64,000 bases of DNA, from the NCBI GenBank assembly GCA_029298735.1, contig JANSLP010000117.1, positions 25,529-89,528 on the forward strand, given 5' to 3'. The notes beneath the pieces are model-generated. The model was not told where the DNA came from. It searched no databases and was given only the letters and a program-made list of their open reading frames with translations. The DNA is from Ophiostoma sp. CBS 140.51. Taxonomy: Eukaryota > Ascomycota > Sordariomycetes > Ophiostomatales > Ophiostomataceae. Shown here piece by piece: positions 21,305 through 31,515 of the stretch (position 1 is its first letter; the number at the start of each line of letters is the position of its first letter). The translations under genes were made by a program, and so were the position numbers.

Positions 21305-24300
21305 GATGTGTGGTTGACAAAAAAAACAACAGCAAAACGGCTGCAGACAGAGAAGCTTGCCAGTCGACTGTGAAGGAGAGGGAAGATCGAGCGTTTTGTA
21401 AGTTCTTGTTCTATCGTTGTGCCCTCGTCAACAAGCTCGGCTCGCTAATTTGTCTGACGGGTTCACTTGCTGGGTACACTGATTCACTGGTTCACAGCCC
21501 GGCTGGCTGCACCATGTGCCTTTTCTGTGTGCACCATGGAAAGAGGACAAGCAAGGAGAAAAAAGAAATAAAAAAGCAAGTCAGGGGTCGACGAAAGCTT
21601 GTGTTGCGGTTGCGGCAGTCCTTTTCACTTCCGTTGACCGCACATGCAAGGGCCCTTTTTGTTGTTGGCCTTTTTTACCAGGGTCTTATTTTGTTGGTCC
21701 TGCTCTCTTCTGTTGCTGGGTTCAATGTTGGCGCTGTTCAACAGCCCTGTCTCTCTCTGAAAAGAAAGGGTAATTTCGAGGGAGTTTGGCGGAGTTGAGG
21801 GAGTCGACGAGCGACGAGCGAGGGTCTTGTCTTGTGAAGCAAGTTTGCTTGCCGTCTTTGGTCGTTGCTCGAGTTTTGTTTCCACATCCACTGCAACATG
21901 AGCAGGCTCAGGGACGGGGGAAAGATGTTGCAGGGTGTTGTTGCAGTGAGAAATACAGGGGAGAGTGAAAGAGAAGAGAGAAACGGGAAAGGTGAGTGAC
22001 AAGAAAAGAAAAGAAACACAAGCTGGGCAGGAGTCGTCAAGGTGAGCTTCCTTCTTCCTGTTCCGTTTTGTTTGAATTTGTGGAGGAGAAGGTGGATGAG
22101 GACAAGGAGAAAAAGAAGAAAAGAACGCCGACCAGGGGTCTAGAAAGAGTGGGAAAAGGCGCGAAGTGACGGCGATGCGACTGGTTCATCAACAGAGTGT
22201 GAAGAGAGGGGAAGCAAGACAAAAAGAAGGGGAAAGAAGAGTGGAAGTGCGGAGAAGAGGACAACCCAAACGACAGCACAAGCAACAAATCAACAGCGAC
22301 GCAACATCGAATGACGAATGACGAACGAGTCCGAGGAAGGAGGGTGAACTAAGGCAAGAAAAAGACAAGAGGGGTCTCAAAGAAGCCAGAAGTCAACTTG
22401 AATTCGAATCTCGAACCGTTTGACTGCGACCTTTTTCAACTTGTTCGCCTTGTCTTGTGCAAGCTTGCATCTTCCGCACCTCCAGCTTGCAACCGCTAAC
22501 AACGACCCTTGTTGCGGATGGACAAAAAGGCAAATGCACAAAGTAGAAAAAAAGAGCGATCGCCGGCAGCTTTGTGGAGTGACGATCCCTCGGCATTCCC
22601 TGCTTTTCGCGGGCAAAAAGTGTGCGAGTGTGTGTGCACACATTGGTCCACTCTCGAAACTTGCGAGCCTCGACCGTCTTTCGACGTATGCAGGTCGCAG
22701 CTGGAAAATTCCTGTGTGCAGATGGTGTTCATTGGTGGTTATCCAATATATTGGCACACTATCGTATTGTTGTCGATATGGACCACGAATTTCAGCTGTG
22801 TCTTGTCCTACAGGCAAGTGCGATGAAAGGATTCGCTGGGAAAGCGAAAGAGTGGCAAAGCAGCGAGCAGGATATCAGCAGTACGAGGAACGAGATCCTC
22901 AAAAGCGATTTGCATTGATGCTCAAAACGGGCACCGACGTTGATGGACTTTGGCTTGACGTTTTGACAGGAAATCCTTCACATGCTTTCTGCAAGAACAG
23001 ACACGAGCAAACCGAGCGACAGGAAAGGCACCGACGGGCACTGGTTTCTTTGACGGCCTGCCCTGGCAAGAGACAGGCCCAGGCTTGCACGATACGCTCG
23101 GACTCAGACAACAACTGCAGAAACACGGACAACAGACAGCGGAGGAGGTGGCTATGGCGCGCGGGAGTGTAAAACAACGTTCAGAGAGAGCGCAGCAGAG
23201 CGTTACATTGTCACTTTTTGGCCAAGTGTTTTGGGTTGTTGATGACAGCCCTTTGGAAGCGACCCTAGAATTCGACACGAGAAACGAAAAAAAAAAGAAA
23301 AAAACAACGAATTGTGACTGGCTCTCCACGCTCAACTCGAGGTCTGAGAGCATCGTCAATGCCGTCAACGGTCTGTGTACGTACGTACGTCCCCTCTTTT
23401 CTCTTTCCACGTCCACGTTGTCGACGCAAGGGACAGGCTTCGTAACGACAGCCAGGCCATGCTTCTGCAGATCCAGTTCACCTCAACTCGCAAAGCAATG
23501 TCTCGCAGCCCCCAAGCAGAAACAGCCAAGCCAGTGGCGTAAGCTGCCCACTGTTCTCTTTTTTCCTCTTCTCTCCACACGGGTCCTTGGACACTATCGT
23601 CATGGCCGGCCCACAGCGTTCATAACGTGCATAGCGTTCGTAGTGGTCTCCATCCGGTTCCCTGTGGACGGCAAAGATCGCCAGAAGCCGTCGAAAAAGC
23701 CACGCAAAAAGAGTGGTTCTGGCGCCTGTCTTGTGCCGTTTCCCCGCTGGCGCAACTGCTCACTGGCAACTGGCATCCTTCACCTTTCACCTTCTCAAAA
23801 TAGAGCTGCCAAATTGCCAGTTCCTCCTCCTTTCTTCCTCCTTCGTTTCAGAGCATCGAAAACAGCAAGAGATCTGTCAGACGGGTAAGGCAGTCAAGCT
23901 GTCAGCCAGCCAGCATACGCCCTGCCCGTATGATTCCGTCTGGGATCAATCCATCAAGGTTTGTCGGGTTTGGCAATTAATTCGAATTGCAGGGGGCAAT
24001 GCTCCGGGAAAAGTTTATTTTGTTTTAAATGGGAGAAGCGGCTGGGCGCTAGGCGCGTGAGACTGTGAAACATTTTTGGGAAGGAAAGTAAGATTGGAGG
24101 TGAAGGGATTCGACGGTGAGCTGCAGAAAATGGAAGGTGCAAGGAGGCCGTTTACATTTGTTGCACTCTTATTTCACGGCAGGGCAAGCTGAGAACTGAA
24201 CGACGGCACACTGCATGGGAAATGCAAGAAGGCGACAGTTGGACGCCACTGCATGTTCGCAGAAGAAGAGAAGAAGAGAAGAAGAGAAGAAGAGAAGAAG

Positions 24301-24421
24301 AGAAGAAGAGAAGAAGAAAAGAGATATGGGTATCCAATTAGACAAAGTACAACATCGATATGGACACAGCATCTTGTACCGCCTCGCCAACACCGGAAAC
24401 GCCACTCGTCCGCCCCTTTCG
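21305..24421. other. Long gene-free spacer upstream of the RhoGAP gene
   Basis: About 3.1 kb. The part at 21960-22390 is purine-rich on the plus strand, so pyrimidine-rich as the leader of the minus-strand RhoGAP gene. Open frames at 22420-23172 and 23085-23888 are uninterrupted but have no recognisable motif and overlap frames on the other strand, so I do not call them. A GAAGA repeat lies at the right end. Confidence 0.55.
24261..24321. repeat. GAAGA microsatellite
   Basis: About 60 bp of tandem AGAAGAAGAG/GAAGA units, just beyond the 3' end of the next minus-strand gene. Confidence 0.9.
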
Positions 24422-25121
24422 CTACAGGCCCGGATATGGTGGCGGAGGTTCGTCTTCATAGACGGGTGTTCTTGACGACGACGGGCCGGTGGTGTCCATA
24501 GCCGCGCCACTCGCACGTTTTTCGCCGTCTTCTCTGCCGCCCGTCTCGCTCGGCAATAGCCGCCGTTGCCGCCGGACCCGCTCCAACAGCTCCAGCCGGT
24601 GGTCTCCCTTCACCACGGGTGTGTTGGTCATCGACCTCTGCAAATCCTCTTCCTCCTCGACGAGTCGCTGCCACCGTTGGCACTCGCCCTCCCAAAAGTA
24701 GAGCAGCCGCACCAGCCGGCGCTGTGCATCCGTACTTAAATAAATGCGCCAGCCGGCTAGACAGGTTCTTGTCGATAAAAGCGGTGTTGACTGTCAAGCC
24801 GGGTGGAAGGTTGGCCACACTCAGAGAGGGGACAAGAAAGGCGGTCGTCACACTCCGAGTGGATGGTACGTCGTCATCGGGGGAGAGAACGTAGGTGTAC
24901 TGCCTCAGCAGTTTCAATGTCTTTTCGGCCGCCCGTTGCGACTCGCAGACGCCTCCAACAATGAGCGCGGTCGCGTCGAGGTACATGCAGTGGACAGAGG
25001 CTAGCTGATGCCTGACGAATGCATCCTTGCCGGCGAGTGGAAGATCAGCCGCCTTGTTGCGGCCATCGTCGCGGGCGTGGTCGGGAATCGTTTTGCGGAT
25101 GACCTGCCAGAGACGGGGCAT
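24422..25121 (-). CDS. Hypothetical protein, interrupted by a frameshift
   Basis: I do not recognise the family. From ATG 25121 the frame reads MPRLWQVIRKTIPDHARDDG and stays protein-like for about 126 residues, including a hydrophobic YLDATALIVGGVC segment, up to NLSSRLAHL. There it turns into low-quality Ala/Gly/Arg sequence. In the +1 frame, beginning in the same dozen bases, a good sequence takes over: YLSTDAQRRLVRLLYFWEGE, then an acidic helix and a C-terminus ending PPPPYPGL, stopping at 24422. The join falls at about 24735-24747 (plus-strand CTTAAATAAATG). No GT-AG intron fits there, so a single extra base in the T/A-rich stretch is the simplest explanation: a real mutation, or a sequence error. 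Joined, the product would be about 232 residues. The tail contains a PPxY motif that could bind WW domains of Rsp5-type ubiquitin ligases. Confidence 0.6.
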
Positions 25122-25428
25122 CTTGAGGGTTGGTCTACATGGCGATGTGGTAGAAAGACTCAAAAGATATTGTCCAAGGTTATGACCGATGATCCTTTAA
25201 TCCAGCTCGCACGAACAAAACAGCCTTGTGGTTGGAGTCAGCCCTGACAGGCTGAACAGTCCAGACAACAGCAAGTAAACTGACGTGGCCGACCACGTGT
25301 AAGCTCGCAACCAATACGGATAACCGGCACACATCCACCATACGATTGTCCAACAACAAAGAAGAGGCCAAATGTGAAGAAATCAATAGCTTCAAACCAA
25401 GAACTACTTAAATACTGCTTCAATCCGA
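25122..25428. other. Intergenic region between two minus-strand genes
   Basis: About 300 bp with a CACGTG at 25294-25299. No gene. Confidence 0.6.
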
Positions 25429-26707
25429 TCACAACTCATCATGCCCGTCCCCTGCACCCGGCATCCATGGCGGAATCGCTCCTTGGATAATATCCAGCAA
25501 GAATTTTTCGACAACAGCAGCGGCCGGCGGCCCATCACCATTATTGATGCCCGCAGCGGGAAACGGAAACACATCCCCGTTGCTTGGATTTTGTACGGCC
25601 AGCAACGGTCCCTTTTTCTGCGCAGCACTCTTTTGCAGTCCCAGGGCCTTCACCATATCATCGCCGTACTCTCTCAAATTCACCGTTGTAAATTGCAAGT
25701 ACTCGCCGTACGTCTGGGCGAGCTTTTGAACTTCTTTGATGTAGGCACGCCTCTCACTCGCGGACGAGTACAGGTAGTGAACGAGACTCTTGCCGGTGCC
25801 CATGTGGTGCAGTTCATTGCGACGAGTGAGGTCGACAACAAGAGGCGCAGCACAAGTCTCCATGAAGGCATTGAGAGCGGTCGTCGATGCATCCAGCTCG
25901 GCAGCTGTGCGGACGAGCTCGCCGTGAGAGCGGTAGCAGGTCACGGAAGGTGAGGTCGTTAAGTCTGTCGAAACGGCAAAGGTGTATCGGTCGGCGTAGG
26001 TGCTGGCCAGCTGTTCGAAGCGGGCGGGCAGTGTCTCGTCATCATTGCTGGTTTTGCCATATCTTGCGACAAAGACGACGAAGTCGTCTTTTAGTAAAGT
26101 GGTGAAGTTCTTCTCGTCAACAGTCGACGGCACGGGCCGGGCCGCGCGGCGCAAAAAGGCGAGCAAGTCCGGGGCTTCCCGTACGCCGCGGTAACGCTGT
26201 ACGCCCCGTGAGCTGTCCCGATGGAAGAGACGAATGGCTGGATATGAAGCGACGTCGAGCTCATCGCAGAGCTTTGTATCTTGTGTGCAGTCGATGCTGA
26301 GGACGGCGGCATCCGTTGCTTCTTTGGCCACTTGGATCCATTCGATATCGAGTCGTTTGCAGGACTCTCTGAGAAGAGTTAGTCAAGTGGCATGTTGGGA
26401 TTTGCATATCAAAGGTGGTCCTACAATGATGGCTATGTCTGTTAGATTTGTGAATCACGGTTGGAATGAGATAACGTGGACCAAGAAAACATACCTCGAC
26501 AACTGTGAACAAGAGAGAGCAATTGGTCGACAATCTTTGTTAGCCTCTCCCCTAACCCAAACTATCTCTGGTCCAGTACCACTTACACGCCACAAGAGTG
26601 CGCTCATTGTCTGTTAAAGCTTTCCGAATGTTGGCCTCAGATGCATGCTTCCATGCTGCAGCTGGTGATGCCACGAGAGCTAGAAGTGCTGTGTTGGTGA
26701 GTCTCAT
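25429..26707 (-). CDS. ER-resident PDI-like thioredoxin-fold protein (HDEL)
   Basis: Four exons are inferred: 26707-26587, 26502-26495 (8 nt), 26432-26425 (8 nt) and 26368-25429, joined by GT-AG introns of 84, 62 and 56 bp. The product is 358 residues. It starts with the signal peptide MRLTNTALLALVASPAAAW and ends in HDEL, the ER retrieval signal. The splice gives TLVAFVEPSLESCKRLDIEW, which aligns with the usual VAFxAPWCGHCKRLAPEW of PDI a-domains. The first active-site Cys is Leu and only one Cys remains, so ordinary disulfide exchange is unlikely. The cis-Pro motif ASYPAIRLF is present. One thioredoxin domain is followed by b-type domains. It diverges from a prolyl 4-hydroxylase gene. The microexons rest on splice consensus and protein continuity only; the third donor (GTAGGA) is weak. 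Confidence 0.85.
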
Positions 26708-27121
26708 TTTGGTGACGTTGGCATGTGTCGCTGCCGGATTGAAGTCCAAATGAAGAGAAGGAGAAAGAACATGAGAACATAAAGTAGAAAGGAGCTTCGC
26801 TGCCAAACCTCTGACGTCTCCTGCCACAAGGATCTGGCAGGTGGCGGGGTCTTCTGTCGTCGGATCCACGGCAAATGCCCCTGGACTCCTCCTGGGATGG
26901 CGATCTGTGCGCACGTATTACGCACAAATTCACAACCCACGACGTTTCATGACGGCATATCGACGTACGAGGGGCTGCTGGTAGAAGAAGGTGAAATAAA
27001 ATAGCTACAGAAAAAGCTTGTTTTCGTCTTTTATTGCTCGTCAATTGAGTTTATATCTGTATCTCTGAGAAACATCGCGACCATCAACATAGCCTCAACA
27101 ACTGTCGAATTCGACAACAAA
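26708..27121. promoter_or_regulatory. Shared divergent promoter, PDI-like / prolyl 4-hydroxylase
   Basis: The 414 bp between the two start codons (26707 minus, 27122 plus) hold no other gene. Both products carry signal peptides. Co-regulation is inferred from arrangement only. Confidence 0.6.
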
Positions 27122-27964
27122 ATGCATCCACGACGACCACCCACAATCACAGGCCTCTGCGCGTTGCTGTCAGTCCTATCTTTTAGTCTCGCCAAAGAAC
27201 AGGCTGTTCTCTCTTTCGATAGCCCCTATATCTGCCAGCACCCACCCTATGAAGTCCACTTGGTGTCCTCTTCACCACTCGTCGTCTACCTTTCGGGCTT
27301 CATCACACCCGAAGAGTGCGCCCACTTGACCGCCGCCACGCGCGACACGTTTGCCCAGTCCGCCGTCGCCGACAAGGGCAAAGCTGACGGCCGCGCTATC
27401 CACAAAGTACGCACCTCGCAGTCGACGAATGTGCCCAGAGATGAGGTGGTGCGCTGTGTGGAAGAGAGGGCTCTCCGTTTCCAGGGACTGTACGGCCAGT
27501 ACGACAAGTTGGAGCCGCTGCAGCTGGTAAAATACGGCCCCGCACAACACTACCACTACCACACGGACTGGTTCACCGATGCGCTGCACGCGACGGCGGC
27601 GCAAGGCGGCAACCGCCAGTCGAGCTTCTTTGCGTATGTGCATGTGTCCAACGCCACGGCGCCCGAAGGCAAACTGCTCGGCGGCGGCACCAGCTTTCCA
27701 CTCTTGAATGCCCCACCGGCCGGCGACAAGTGGTGCGCCTTCATTGACTGCGACGAGCCGTGGGAGCGGGGCGTGACGTTTCGTCCCGTACAAGGCAATG
27801 CAGTCTATTGGGACAATTTGTTGCCACGGACGGAAGGCGAGGACACAAGAACAGGCGACCCGCGGACACTGCACGCCGGTCTGCCCGTCGTGTCGGGCGA
27901 AAAGATTGGGATGAATATTTGGACACGCGAAGGGACGGTGCCGGCGGCTATCAGGGGAGAGTAA
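27122..27964 (+). CDS. Prolyl 4-hydroxylase (2-oxoglutarate/Fe(II) dioxygenase)
   Basis: 280 residues, one exon. The N-terminus is signal-peptide-like (GLCALLSVLSFSLA, residues 11-24). The catalytic double-stranded beta-helix carries the iron ligands H147-x-D149 (YHYHTDWF) and H251 (TLHAGLPV), and the 2-oxoglutarate-binding K261 (GEKIGMNIWTR). The segment KVRTSQSTNVP is the typical substrate-side strand of P4H alpha subunits. The enzyme would hydroxylate prolines in secretory-pathway proteins using O2 and 2-oxoglutarate. It lies head-to-head with an ER PDI-like gene, notable because animal collagen P4H is an alpha2-beta2 complex with PDI as beta. No clear retention signal is visible at the C-terminus (AAIRGE). 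Confidence 0.93.
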   Translation: MHPRRPPTITGLCALLSVLSFSLAKEQAVLSFDSPYICQHPPYEVHLVSSSPLVVYLSGFITPEECAHLTAATRDTFAQSAVADKGKADGRAIHKVRTSQSTNVPRDEVVRCVEERALRFQGLYGQYDKLEPLQLVKYGPAQHYHYHTDWFTDALHATAAQGGNRQSSFFAYVHVSNATAPEGKLLGGGTSFPLLNAPPAGDKWCAFIDCDEPWERGVTFRPVQGNAVYWDNLLPRTEGEDTRTGDPRTLHAGLPVVSGEKIGMNIWTREGTVPAAIRGE

Positions 27965-28111
27965 CGGGCCAACGAAAACAAAGTTTGAACCTCATATTAA
28001 TATTGATGCACTCTATGGTATCACACTTTTAATGTCGTAGTATTCGTAACATAATGTACACGGCTGTCTGTGCAGCTGGGTATGACTCCTGTCGTCACAC
28101 TTATTCGCCTC

Positions 28112-29869
28112 TTAAAAGAGAGCCGCGCCGACGACGGCGGCCACGGCCAGGTTCTTGAGGACGTGCACTGCCCGTGCGACGCCCGCACCGTTTGTGCTCG
28201 CTGGTGCTGATGCCGTCGTGCTCGTCGAGGCCGCCAGGGAACCGCCCTTGGCGCCCGCGTCGCCGGCGTCGCTGCTGGACGACTCGGCAGCAGCCGTGGC
28301 CGACGTTTTTGTCGACGTCTTCGTCTTGGTCTGGGTAGCAGTCGTCTTCTTCGAAGAAGATGAGGCCGTGCTGGGAAGTGGCGACGGCTTGGCACCACCG
28401 GCCTTTTGGTAGGGCGCCAGCACACACTCCGTGAACAGCGCATTGTCCGTCCAGCTGCCGTCGGGCTGCTGGATCGGCGTCTGGCTCAGCACATACGTCT
28501 CATCAAACTGGCCCGCCGCCCAGGTCACGTAGCCAATGTAGACGTCGTCGTTTTCGTTGATAAAGGTGTTTTGCGCGCAGTAGTCGGTGACACACGAGGA
28601 GTCGCTGGACGCGCCCGTCTCACTAATCAAACCCTGGCGCTTTTTTCCGCGCAGGTAGGTCGCGAGCATTGTGAAATTGCCGACATTGTCCGTCGTGCAC
28701 TCGGCATACTGGCCCGAGTTGTTGTTGTCGAGGTACTTGTGGATGTCGAGGTACAGACCGTCAGTGGTGCCGTCGGGGTTGGTTATGGCCAGCAGGGCGT
28801 CGGCGCTGCCCGTCGAGATGAGTGTCGCGGCGGAATCAAAGTTGGTACCGGGAAGCAAAATCATTTGCGTCTTGGCGCCGGCATTGCGGATGCCGGTGAC
28901 GACCTTTTGGCAAGTGGCCGCCCATTTTGTAATGTCCAGGTCGTGCGGCTCGTTGGTAATCTCGAAAACAATATTGGGCTCGTCGGCGTACTTCTTGGCG
29001 AGCGTCGACCAAATCGTCACAAACATGTCGTCCGAAGGCCCACCCTGGCCGACGATGCCGCCGTTGAACCGGGCAAAGTTGTGGATGTCAATCATGCAGT
29101 ATGCGCCCGTCACCAGGCACGCCTGCACGAACTGGTCGTAGCGGCCCAGGTTGGTCTCGTCAAACTCGTCGCTGACTTCGTCTTCGTTGTTGATGAGGAA
29201 CTGCCATGTTGTTGCTAAAATGGGTAAAAGGGGTTAGTGCCGGTCCTTGCATTCCAGTCCAAGCTGCTTGTAGCGTTGTTCTTTTGCGAATGACAGCTCC
29301 AGCTCCACTCAATCGACTGCCCCAGGGATGTACTCACGCAGCCGGAACATGTTGACGCCGTCATCTTCGACAAAATGCTTCATCTGTCCGCCGCCGTCGG
29401 CATGGCCAAGCTCCGTCAACGGCAGTGCTGCTGTCGAGAGCGGACATGAGCCCTACACAGTATTGTTAGTATCCTTTCTGGTGTCGTAATTTGCTCCTTC
29501 AGCCGCTCGTATTCAGGGTCTCGTTTCTTCGTATTAGTGCGCTTTGATGGGCGCATTTTGATGGGCTTTGCATGGGAAAGTGGTTTGTTGTGGGATTTGG
29601 TGTGGATGGGCGGGGCGGCCCAGCAAATGACATGGCTTGGCTTACATCGATATCACACCCCCAGTCTCCGCCAGATAAAGCAACGCCCTGAAGGAGGAGG
29701 ATTGTCAGTACAATGTTGTAGTGGAGGAGCGCGTCACAACAAAAGAGTTTCGCGATCGAAAATTTGAACAGAAGAGGGCTGTTGAACTCACCAGATATTT
29801 GACTGCTGCTTGGGCATAGACGACGAGGCCCAAAAGGACGAGGAATGGAGAAAACGAAAGTGACCGCAT
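28112..29869 (-). CDS. GPI-anchored GH5 endoglucanase
   Basis: Four exons: 29869-29792, 29687-29646, 29452-29338 and 29214-28112, with introns of 104, 193 and 123 bp and good signals (GTGAGT, GTAAGC, TACTAAC branch point before 29453). The product has 445 residues. A signal peptide (MRSLSFSPFLVLLGLVVYAQA) is followed by a GH5 domain like Trichoderma EG2/Cel5A: GWGC-type start GGDWGCDIDGSCP, MKHFVEDDGVNMFRLPTTWQ, CMIDIHNFARFNGG. The acid/base is E167 (EITNEPHD) and the nucleophile E277 (LISETGAS). No cellulose-binding module is present. The C-terminus is a Ser/Thr/Lys-rich linker and a hydrophobic tail (NLAVAAVVGAALF) typical of a GPI anchor, so the enzyme is probably held at the wall or membrane. 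It hydrolyses internal beta-1,4-glucan bonds. Confidence 0.93.
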
Positions 29870-31515
29870 TGTAGAAACTGAGGAATGCAAAGAATGGCAG
29901 ATGCGAAAAATATGTAAATAAAAAGAGACAATGGGGTAAGGAAATTGGGGAAATGAGGGCAAGATGGAAACCCAAAATAATAAAAGTGATATGGTGAAAA
30001 TATATTCAGCCTCGAAGAGGAACGACCGTGTTGAAGAGAAGTGAAGAAGACGACGAAGGAAATCGAAAAGGATGAAAGGCTGGAGAAGTTGTCGTCGAAA
30101 TCAAGAGGCGATGCCGAGAAGAACACAAAAGGCGGAACGACCGGAAGAGACGCAGCAAACAGGAAAACGAGTGCGATGAAGGCTGCGACGTAGGACGACG
30201 ATGTGCGACGTTCGACAAAAAGGAGATGCAAAACAAAGAGAAGAAAAGAAAAAAGGAAGCAAGGCGCAAGGGAAGTGCACGCCGTGATGTTTAAAGAAGG
30301 CAACCAAAAGAAGGCAACGAAAAGAAAAGAAAAATCAAAAGAGGGCAAAAATAGAAAACAGAAAAGAGAGAGAGAAGAGAGAAAAAGAGGAGAGGACCAC
30401 AAAAAAGGCAGACTGGCTGCACGCCATAAGAGACGCCATGATGGATTAGCGGGCTGTGAGCGGAGAATACGAGCAAATGGGAGCCAAGTAGGAGCCAAGT
30501 GGGAGCGGCAGGAAGCAAAAGGCGACCTGGAAGAGGCTCAAAACACACCCAAAAGGGGCCCCATCTAGCCCATAAAAGTAAGAATTAAAATAAGAAAATA
30601 AAAGTCGAAATCCTCCGCGACCCAGAAAACGAAGCCAAACCCCAGCACAACCCAGCAAAACCTAAAAGCACAGTCGCAAGCCAAGCCGGTCCCCGCGAGG
30701 AAACGGCGCACGACTTAGGGGATTAGGGGGGGCGAAATGAGGGCGTTTGAAGACACGAGCGTCGTAAGAAGCACGAGGGAGCGTCCACGGAGTCGAAAGG
30801 GAGCAAATAGGAGCAAATAGGAACGAGTGTGAGCCGTTTTGGCGTGCCAAGCGTATCGGATTTGGCTGTCTATGCTGGCTGTTGTTGGCTGTTGGCGTCG
30901 GGCGTTGACGAGACAAGTTGACAGCGTTAGGCAAAACGGTCAGCACACCACCAAAGTGGCCAACAGTGCGACTGGTGCGAAAGGTTGATCTTGATCTGAA
31001 GCCCGCTTTTTCAGGTACAAGTTACCAGCCAAGAGGCCAGTGAAGCCAAAATAAGAAACAGACAATGCAAGATCTCAGGAGGTGAGAAGAAAAATACGAG
31101 CCGACAAAATGCAACACGAGAGAACAGTGACAACACGACATCAAGAAACAGGGCACCAACAACACCAACGATGCCAACACGATGGACACGAGGCTGCCAG
31201 GTTAGACCAGGACCAGACCAGGCCAGGCCTGAGACGGGCCATTGGGCTGAGCCACTCCGGGCGAACCAAGCAAAAACGCCCCTATTCCGTCTCCTTTTCC
31301 TTGCCGTCGATCAATGGGGTCAGTAGGCAGTTGTGGTTCCAGCGACCTGGAAAAATAAGCAATAGTGGACAACGATGGTGGAAATTGGTGACATTGGTGG
31401 ACATTTGGTGAGAAATGCGACAACATGCAACACTATGCAACAATAAAATGCAAGCGCGGCGATCCAACGATAAGGGTTTCAGCCGCATCACAACACCGAA
31501 TGCCTCCTCCCAAAA
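29870..31515. other. Intergenic region upstream of the endoglucanase
   Basis: About 1.6 kb without a gene. From 29870 to 30420 the plus strand is purine-rich, so it is a pyrimidine-rich leader for the minus-strand endoglucanase. Open frames here (for example 29788-30498 minus) are Phe/Ser/Leu-rich translations of that tract and not credible proteins. Confidence 0.6.

Noticed and set aside
22420..23888. Overlapping plus-strand frames of 250 and 267 codons
   Set aside because: No domain, unusual composition, and frames of similar length on the other strand.
24422..25163. Reading the frameshifted gene as one 235-codon frame ending at 24456
   Set aside because: The last 110 codons in that frame are Ala/Gly/Arg-rich noise, while the +1 frame gives coherent helical protein; the TTG start at 25163 is also replaced by ATG 25121.
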